Notes under the pieces: generated by a model
What the model saw: only the letters and a program-made list of their open reading frames with translations
What the model was told of the DNA's origin: nothing
Database searches by the model: none
Source of the DNA: Xiphias gladius
Taxonomy: Eukaryota; Chordata; Actinopteri; Istiophoriformes; Xiphiidae
Assembly: GCF_016859285.1 (NCBI RefSeq)
Contig: NC_053409.1
Span: 27,786,539-27,850,538, forward strand
Length of the DNA stretch: 64,000 nucleotides
Direction: 5' to 3'
Program-made: the position numbers and the translations under genes
Shown: piece by piece, positions 36,491-64,000 of the stretch
Layout: the number at the start of each line of letters is the position of its first letter
Position numbering within the stretch: position 1 is the stretch's first letter

Positions 36491-36999
36491 GCTTGCTTAT
36501 GCTGCTAAAGGCACGAATCCTGCGGACGCTTTTATGCCTCCTCTTTTTATTGTTGCAGGTATTATTATTGTTTATGAAAAATAGTGAATAGTAAAAGTCA
36601 TGGGATTGCTATCAAGTGAAAAACATATCGCCACCATATTCATCAAAAAGAGAGAGAAGGCTTAACCTGAAGTTTTTAAACTTTAAATGTTGATAAAATA
36701 TTGAATCAGCTGATTCGTGTGCGTGCGTGTGTGTGTGTTTTAGCAGCTGACTGTAAACAAATCTCTGTGTCCTATTTACACCCTCCAACACACACACACA
36801 TACACTGGAACAGTGTGTTGCTGTCTGATCACACATCAGTAATCAAAATAGTCAATCAACAATAATAATCAATATTCAGACAAACTGATTAACTGACCTC
36901 CTGTCAGTCAAACAGAACAAGAGCTAATCATGTCTCTACTGTGTTTCTACTCTTGTTTATAGAAACTGCAGCAGTTTAAAGGCCGCTATGTTCGCTATG

Positions 37000-37200
37000 T
37001 GCACAATGTAAGACACCCGATCCGCCCCGGCCTCGGCCGCCCCGCCCCTGCACCCAAAACAAACATCCACACATGGAGCTGAGCCGGCCGGAGGGGAGGC
37101 GGGTTGGAGCGGCGGAGAGAATGGCGGGAGAAGAGATGGGGGGCGGGTGGAGGGTTAGGGGTGAGGAGGGGGCAGCAGCTATAAAAGTCTGAAGGAACGG
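37000..37200 (+). promoter_or_regulatory. ankrd9: ankrd9 promoter: CpG island, GC boxes and TATA box
   Basis: GC-rich stretch with several GGGCGGG/CCGCCCC boxes, ending in a canonical TATAAAAG at 37180-37187. It lies about 160 bases before the ankrd9 start codon, so transcription probably starts near 37210. A CAG|GT-like site just before the ATG leaves open a short 5' UTR intron. Confidence 0.7.
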
Positions 37201-37343
37201 AGGACGGAGGTTTGACTGTCAGTTTGTGACTGCGGAACCAGGAACAGCCCTTTAGATTAGCTGTTACATATTAAAGTGTCTCCTTCAGACCAGGTGTGTG
37301 CGGTTTCTCAGGTGTCCTCAGGTGTGTCTCCGTCCCTGGCGCG

Positions 37344-38177
37344 ATGCCGTGGTTGCTGTCCTCTCAGGTCGAGCTCGTGTCCTCATCTCCGTCTGAGCGT
37401 CAGTGCGAGCGGACGGCGTTCTCCTTTTACTGCGCGGTGCGTGAGCGGCTGCCAGTCTGGCTGCTGGAGGACATGCGCAGAATGGAGGTCTTCTGCTGGG
37501 AGGACGGACGCCCTCGAGCCTTCCTGCCGTCCGAGGCGCTGCTGTACGCGCTCGTGCACGACCACCGGGACTACGCACGTTACCTGCTCAACAGGTACTC
37601 TGCGAGCGCGCTGAGAGCGCCGCGTTGCAGCTTCTGCCGCCGCCGCAGCAGCAGCGCGCAACACCTGAACATGGCGGTGCGTTACGACCGCGTGTCGATC
37701 CTCGGCACAATGATGGAGACGCTGAAAGACTTTGACACGCCGAGCGAGCGCCGGGAGTTCCTGGACGGTTGCGGCGGCGGGTGCTCCCACGTCGCTGACG
37801 CAGGAAAGACTGCGGTGCTGCTGGCGGTGGAGCTGTCGCGCCCAGACTGTCTGCTGCTGCTGCTGGTTCACGGCGCGCGGCCTGACGGACTCGACGCCGC
37901 GCTGCAGACGCTCGTCTCATGCGACGCGCCACAGCGACGTGACGCGCAGCGCTGCCTCGATCTGCTGCTGCTGTTTCTGCCTAAACCGCTGCCACTGCGC
38001 CGCCTGCAGGAGGAGCCGCAGCGCTGGCAAAGCTTGCTGGGTAATGAAGTGTTTGGCTGGCTGTGTGGTCTGGCCCCACCCCCCCTCCTGCTGCAGGCTC
38101 TCAGGTGTCTGGCCCGGTCTGGACCTGATCAGATCAGCAAGCTGCCAGACTTCCTGCAGCCGCACAGCTGGCAGTGA
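37344..38177 (+). CDS. ankrd9: ANKRD9, ankyrin repeat domain protein 9
   Basis: Single-exon frame of 277 residues (human 317). ANKRD9 is known as a substrate receptor for a Cullin-RING ligase that acts on IMPDH. The chosen start gives MPWLLSSQ; the human protein also begins MPW. The open frame extends 16 codons further up to 37296 but that part is not conserved. Conserved blocks: FSFYCAVRERLPVWLLEDMR near the start, PSEALLYALVHDHRDYARYL, the ankyrin-like LNMAVRYDRVSILG, LAVELSRPDCLLLLLVHGA, and the C-terminal WQSLLGNEVFGWLCGLAPP and LPDFLQP. The gene is very GC- and CpG-rich with a strong G/C third-position bias, unlike its neighbours. It is transcribed divergently from rcor1 and convergently with tecpr2, as in human 14q32. 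Confidence 0.97.
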   Translation: MPWLLSSQVELVSSSPSERQCERTAFSFYCAVRERLPVWLLEDMRRMEVFCWEDGRPRAFLPSEALLYALVHDHRDYARYLLNRYSASALRAPRCSFCRRRSSSAQHLNMAVRYDRVSILGTMMETLKDFDTPSERREFLDGCGGGCSHVADAGKTAVLLAVELSRPDCLLLLLVHGARPDGLDAALQTLVSCDAPQRRDAQRCLDLLLLFLPKPLPLRRLQEEPQRWQSLLGNEVFGWLCGLAPPPLLLQALRCLARSGPDQISKLPDFLQPHSWQ

Positions 38178-38262
38178 CGTCACCTGTCATGTGCAAACAA
38201 CAACGTAAACACCTCAGGACTGTTGTGATTGGACGTTTTCTCGATGATGTAAATACAATGTA

Positions 38263-38268
38263 AATAAA
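38263..38268 (+). terminator. ankrd9: ankrd9 poly(A) signal
   Basis: AATAAA 86 bases after the ankrd9 stop codon, in the context gtaaataaagac. It implies a very short 3' UTR. Confidence 0.6.
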
Positions 38269-38279
38269 GACTAAAAAGC

Positions 38280-41200
38280 GAGCTGATCACTTATCAGTGA
38301 TCAATGATGCTGAGTCAGTGATGACCTGACTAGTCCGCCAGCTGAAAACCTTGTATCTCCGGAGCGTCAACTAAACATGAAAGTTCATCTGAAACGACAG
38401 GGTTTAGGACCCCGAGGACAGGGAAGGAGCAGCTGTAAGTCACCTAAGTCACCATACCTGGAGATAGGAGGTTTTAACTTGTCTGTCTGATCACTTTTAT
38501 TGATTGAGCTCTGAGTCTGCATGTGCTCACATAGACATCAGAATCAGGTTTTTGGATTTTTATCAATGTGGGGGCTGCAGCAGATAACGCAACATTTGAG
38601 CTTTAAAAAATATTTACAATTTTTAGCAGATATGCTTCTATTTGAACAACTGCTGTAGTTTAAGTATGAAATGTGTTAAATGTGACATATAAACATGTTT
38701 CTACCTCAGTGTCCTGATGTGCCCGAGTCACCTCAGATTGAAGTGTAGTTGAGCTCATAAACAGGAACAAACTGAACTGACCACAGTGGAGAGGAACACT
38801 AAAGATCCATCACCCCCCAGTCATATTGATGATGTCGACCATATTTATCCTCCTCCTCTGCTGGAAGTATTTCAGGTTAAAGTTCAGAAAATGACAGCTA
38901 CAGTATATATTGCACTGCCACAATGAACACCTGATGAACAAAACTGATCCCAGTACTTCTTTGTGTATGAAATTTAAATAAACCACTTTACACGTGATCA
39001 TTCAAAATACTTCAAGTTCTCCTCTCAGAAACTGTTTCTTCTCTGGGACGTTTTTCACTTCACTGTGCAGAATGATATTTGTTCAGTTTGTTTTCACCTT
39101 CATCTGCTGGAGGAGGAAAGTTTTTCTGAGCTTCATCTTAAATCTCAGTTTAGCACCTGAAGGTACCTGTAGGAGTTATGACAACACAGCTAGTTTGGAG
39201 CCAATCAGGGACCAGTATAAGGTTGACTCGGTGTGACGTGGAAACTAAACCTCCAGATCACAAACACTGAGACTTTACAGTGAAGCAGGAAACTTCTGGC
39301 GTCCAGATGTTCCAACTTTAGAAATGAACAATATTTACAGATTCAAGGAGATTATATAGGTTCATTTAAACGTTATTGTGGAAAAACCATATTAGGCACA
39401 AATTATTATTCAAAGCAGTGTATTTAATATATGTTAAAACATGTCTGGAGAGAATCTAAGTTCTGGTTGTGTAAAACTATGGAGATTAATCCAAATGTAA
39501 AGTTGCAGGCCAGTTTTTAATCAGAGACACCTTTGACTCATCTCAGTTGAACTGAGAACAAAATATTCAACTGAATCCACGAAAAACAGAAATATGACTG
39601 TTTCCAGTGAGAGGGTTTGGATCTGTCTGTACAGTAACTGGGAGGTTGTGTGTGTGTTAAAGATGTTTGCAGTTTTTAATTATTTATTTTATTGTCCTCC
39701 TCTGGCTCATGCCTTCGATCATCACTGTGATCATGTTGTGATGCAAATAAAATGATAAAAACAGTTTTGAAAAAGTGACTACTTTTGTTTTATTCTCGTA
39801 TGTTCCAAAAACCTTTACCCTTGTACACAAATATTTTCCCCACACACATGCAGTTGTTTGTTCATGTGAACAGAAACCAGATTATTGTTGGAAACATGTA
39901 AACGGAGAGAAGAACGAGGACACTAGTCGTCCTGTAAAGTGACTGGGTTGAGGAGTTGATGTGGATTATTTAGCAGATGCTGTGTCCTCTCTGTTTGTGC
40001 ATCTCTGTCAAAATATGAATTTACCAAATGTTATCTATAAAAAAGGATAACTTCTTTAAAATGAACCTTAAACTTTTTAAAACATCTAATAGATGCTGTG
40101 AAACATTGAGTTGGACATACTTCAGAAGTTTGCTGCCTTAAAATTTGGGAATTTTCTCAACTTTTTTATTTTACAGTGTTTTTGGGACCATACTGGGCCA
40201 CTGAGGGCCCAGGACACTATGTTTGTGGATCCAGGCCTAACTGTAACCGATCAATAACCAGATCAATAAGCTGACACTTCTTTAGTGTTTAAACAAGTTT
40301 ATTAAGTTAATGAATGATATCACATAACAGGTGAGTTCACACTGAATTGTTATTGGTCAGCAGCAGAACATCCAACCAATCAGCCTACAGCAGGATGACA
40401 TCATGACAGTCACACCTGCTCATGTTTCCATGGCGATGCGGGCAGAGAAGCGGAAAAGAGGACTAGTTGAGGTTTAAAGGACCATTCAGTGTTTTTTTTA
40501 GGTTTTAAACAATAAATCCAGTTCAGACCTCAGACCTGAACCTCATTGCAAGTCCAGAGTCCACCGCAGTCCATCAGAGTCCAAGTTTTGTATAGGATCT
40601 TATTTCAGGTGAACCTTTAATCTTTTACACTCTGAACTAAACCAATGTTTATTAAATTACATTTATTACATCTTTACATGTTTTTAATGAATCAGTCCCA
40701 GTGGGCGGGACTCTGCCTGTTACCATGGTAACTGGAATGGAACAGACCGGTAACTACCTGAGGCAAAGCTGCCCACAGGAGGGAAAACCAGCAACTTCAA
40801 TCAGACAGCAGAAATGTAAGGCAACACGTTTCTTTAACATGTCATCCTGTCTGAGTCTGATGGTTCAGTCTGATCCAGTTTGGTCCCAGTAGCAGCCAGT
40901 CAGAGGAGCAGAGTCAGTGTGGGAAACCAGTTTAAACAAGTGTGATTGGACAGAAATTAAAAAAATAATAAAATTTTTTTTAAATATTTCACTTTCTCTT
41001 CAAACAGATCAAGAAAATTGGAGAAAAAATAAAAGTGAAGCTACACTTGATTGAAAACATGAAACCAAATAAAAACAGAGCTTGTGAACTAACATTAATG
41101 CATTTATGACCCTTATGAGTCCTGTTGTCCCCTTTAAATCCAGACCTCTAATGTACCGATCATTAACGTAAATCAATGAGTCGTCTACATTGAACACATA

Positions 41201-41791
41201 AACTGGACTGAGTTACTGTGAAATGTCCCTTTAATATCACAGCATAATGCGAACTCTGATCTCTTATTAATCAATCAATCGAATTAAAACAGACAGAACT
41301 AAACTAAACTGAACTGTGAAATGTCCCTTTAATGTCCTCACACACACAGTACAACAAGGTTTACTGAACTAAACCAGTGACAAATAGTTTGAACCTGTAA
41401 GGACCAGTCTGACCCCACTGAACTAAACTGGACTAAAATGTTCCTCTGTAGTGAAATCCATTTAATGTCCTTGTACAGATTCGAATGAAAAGGGGGGCAG
41501 TTAGAACCAGTATAAACTGTAGTAAATATTAGCAGATTTAGACTCAGTCTGAGTGAATCCCTGTGTACCCCCCCAAGATATTAAAGTGCTTCCTGTTAAA
41601 ATAAAAGAATAAAACTCAGTTCACTTCATTTCCCAGCAGCCACCTGGGCTGCCCCCTGTGCGGTGGCCATCTTGTTTAAACCTTAATGTCATATGAAGTG
41701 ATGTCATTGTGACGTTACAGCATCCTACCAGGCGAATCCAGATAAGGCGGACCAACACCAACCAGCAGTGACATCACAGCAATGTCACAGG
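38280..41791. other. Intergenic DNA between ankrd9 and tecpr2
   Basis: AT-rich, no coding exon recognised. It includes the unmapped 3' UTR of tecpr2. The human neighbour CINP is not detectable here. Confidence 0.45.
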
Positions 41792-62355
<20,564 letters not shown>

Positions 62356-64000
62356 CTGGCAAAGACAGAAAAACAGGTTGAGAGTTATACAGGTAGACAG
62401 ATGGGTGGACAGACAGTTATTAACAGTCATGATGATTAGGTATCTTGGATCAGATGAACCAGGAAAATTCTCCAAGACCAAACACTAAGTGCAGCTGTCT
62501 TAATAGAGTAGCAGTATTAACACACGTAGAACTACTTATAATACAAAAGAGCATCAATATTTAAGTACAGGTCTCCAGACTGCGACCATTTTTTCAGAGT
62601 GTGTGAGTTAAATTTCACGTGGTGCTTTCATGTGAGTGCATGATCATGTAACTCGCGAAACAATCCATTTAGCTGTTACCATATTCCAAATATGGTCGTC
62701 TATAGGTAATTATTTAAAAAAATAAAATAAAAAGAGGAGAGAAAGGAGGAGGAAACTGTTGGAGAGGGAGAGCCAACAAGAAGTCCAGAATCAGACAAGT
62801 GATGGTGAGACTGCAGCTGCAGGGAGAGTTCAAGTACAGGTAGGGAGAGACTGACTGAGCCAGTGAAGGATCACGATGGTTAATGTAGTACCTGTGGTTG
62901 TGGTATAAGGGGAACGCTATGCTGTTCGTGTATTGCAGGAAATTCTAAACTTGTTACCAATTCAACACAGTTTAAGCATGAAACTGAAGTTGCACACAAA
63001 ACCTGCAGGGACGGACGCATTACCGGAAACACCGAGCCTCGCCCCACTTTTTAGATGTTAGATGAGAATAATACATCAAAGGAGCAAAATGAAATGTTCA
63101 CCGACACTTCACACTACCTAGAACATAGCAAAAAAGGAACTCCTGTCGATAAAATTCAAATCTCAGATCTCACTGATGAGGAAGAATGAGTTGAATGTGA
63201 AGCCAATCTATGCAAACGACATGGCCTGTGCCCATTTTATAGTGTGATATCAGGCAACCTCCGGGAACAGACTGGTGACAAAACTGCCTCCGCCCTTACC
63301 TATTATTTGTGACATAGTACCACCGACCTTACTTTCAAAGAAAGACAGATTCCCATGTAATTTATAATGCAAGATCATCCAATATCCTAATTGGCCATAT
63401 TGAGGTTTAACATGCACATTTGGAAGGTAAGGGTGTGTGTGTGTCATTTGCTTCCATTTAATGATAAAGAAAAACATTCTAATTACAATAGCCTAATATT
63501 TCAATTAATGTACACATTTTAAGGTTCATGGTAAACTTAACTATTTATCCCTAAAGGGAATTTGAGTGTTACAGCAAGTATCACAGAAATGACAACAGAT
63601 ATCAGTTTAGTTTGTTCTAGATCCAAATGCAGACACAAGCGACAGGTGGTCAGGAACATGGGAGAAAGACAGAGGAAACAAACAAAAAAAAAAAACAACC
63701 CAAACCTAGCAGGTAGCTAGCAGGCTTGGATGGCTTGGAGGATACTTCTCTATGTGCCAACCTCACATTAGCCTTTTTGTGCTCTCTACTAGAGTTTTTT
63801 TTTTTCCCATCTCTATTCACCTTACAAGCTCAAAAGGGTATAAAACAGATTAAAAAAAAAAAAAAAAAACATCCTCAGAAGAAGTGTCCACTGGGCCCAT
63901 AGCAGTCAGTTTGTACTGTTAAAATTTGATTTGTTCTGGACCCAAATGCAGACACAAGAGACAGGTGATGATGTGAGGTTTCTTTTAATAAGAATAAACA
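62356..64000. other. tecpr2 upstream intron, mostly unassigned
   Basis: No further tecpr2 exon recognised, so the intron upstream of exon A fills the right edge. Two similar blocks (GACCCAAATGCAGACACAAG-like) at about 63610 and 63934 form a direct repeat roughly 325 bases apart. Poly(A)/poly(T) runs occur at 63690, 63800 and 63853. Confidence 0.45.

Noticed and set aside
37276-38208. Other long frames over ankrd9 on both strands
   Set aside because: High GC leaves few stops; only the 37344-38177 frame matches the ANKRD9 family.

Overview
The window is nuclear DNA of a spiny-rayed teleost fish. It has short protein-coding exons with GT-AG introns, pervasive microsatellites and typical fish DNA transposons (Tc1/mariner, hAT, piggyBac-like), and no prokaryotic gene organisation. 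Four protein-coding genes are identifiable by reading spliced exons: traf3 (minus, about 8.2-12.6 kb, with noncoding 5' exons probably reaching 22.3 kb), rcor1/CoREST1 (minus, 24.2-30.1 kb), ankrd9 (plus, single coding exon, 37.3-38.2 kb) and the 3' two-thirds of tecpr2 (minus, 41.8-62.4 kb, N-terminal exons off the right edge). Order and relative strand match human 14q32.3 (TECPR2-ANKRD9-RCOR1-TRAF3), so this is a conserved vertebrate block; the four genes have unrelated jobs (autophagy adaptor, cullin-ligase substrate receptor, chromatin corepressor, immune signalling adaptor).

Layout. 1-8 kb: intergenic, with a 2.1-kb element bounded by long inverted repeats, a dead Tc1 transposon, AT-rich microsatellites and a possible first exon of an unknown minus-strand gene near 3.4 kb. 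8-23 kb: traf3, with a roughly 600-bp tandem repeat in its long 5' region that is split by a younger Tc1 insertion. 24-30.5 kb: rcor1, whose introns carry several minisatellites. 30.5-37 kb: intergenic, with an hAT-type MITE flanked by a perfect 8-bp target duplication and a long (GAT)n tract. 37-38.3 kb: CpG-rich ankrd9 with a TATA box. 38.3-41.8 kb: mostly empty. 41.8-64 kb: tecpr2, whose introns hold a piggyBac-like relic, LINE and Tc1 fragments, a tyrosine-recombinase element relic and a 2.5-kb almost pure (ACGC)n array.

The most interesting unexplained pattern is local copying of splice junctions. At least five tecpr2 exons have partial second or third copies of their own exon edge plus splice site in the adjoining intron (32-bp donor triplication, 25-bp donor duplication, three copies of one exon end, a decoy acceptor with a premature stop, and a remote echo of another exon end). 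rcor1 shows a related 12-bp repeat in which each unit is a good 5' splice-site consensus. The second outstanding feature is the (ACGC)n array, with 583 uninterrupted units, one CpG every four bases and perfect purine/pyrimidine alternation. Exon coordinates were counted by eye and may be off by a base or two.
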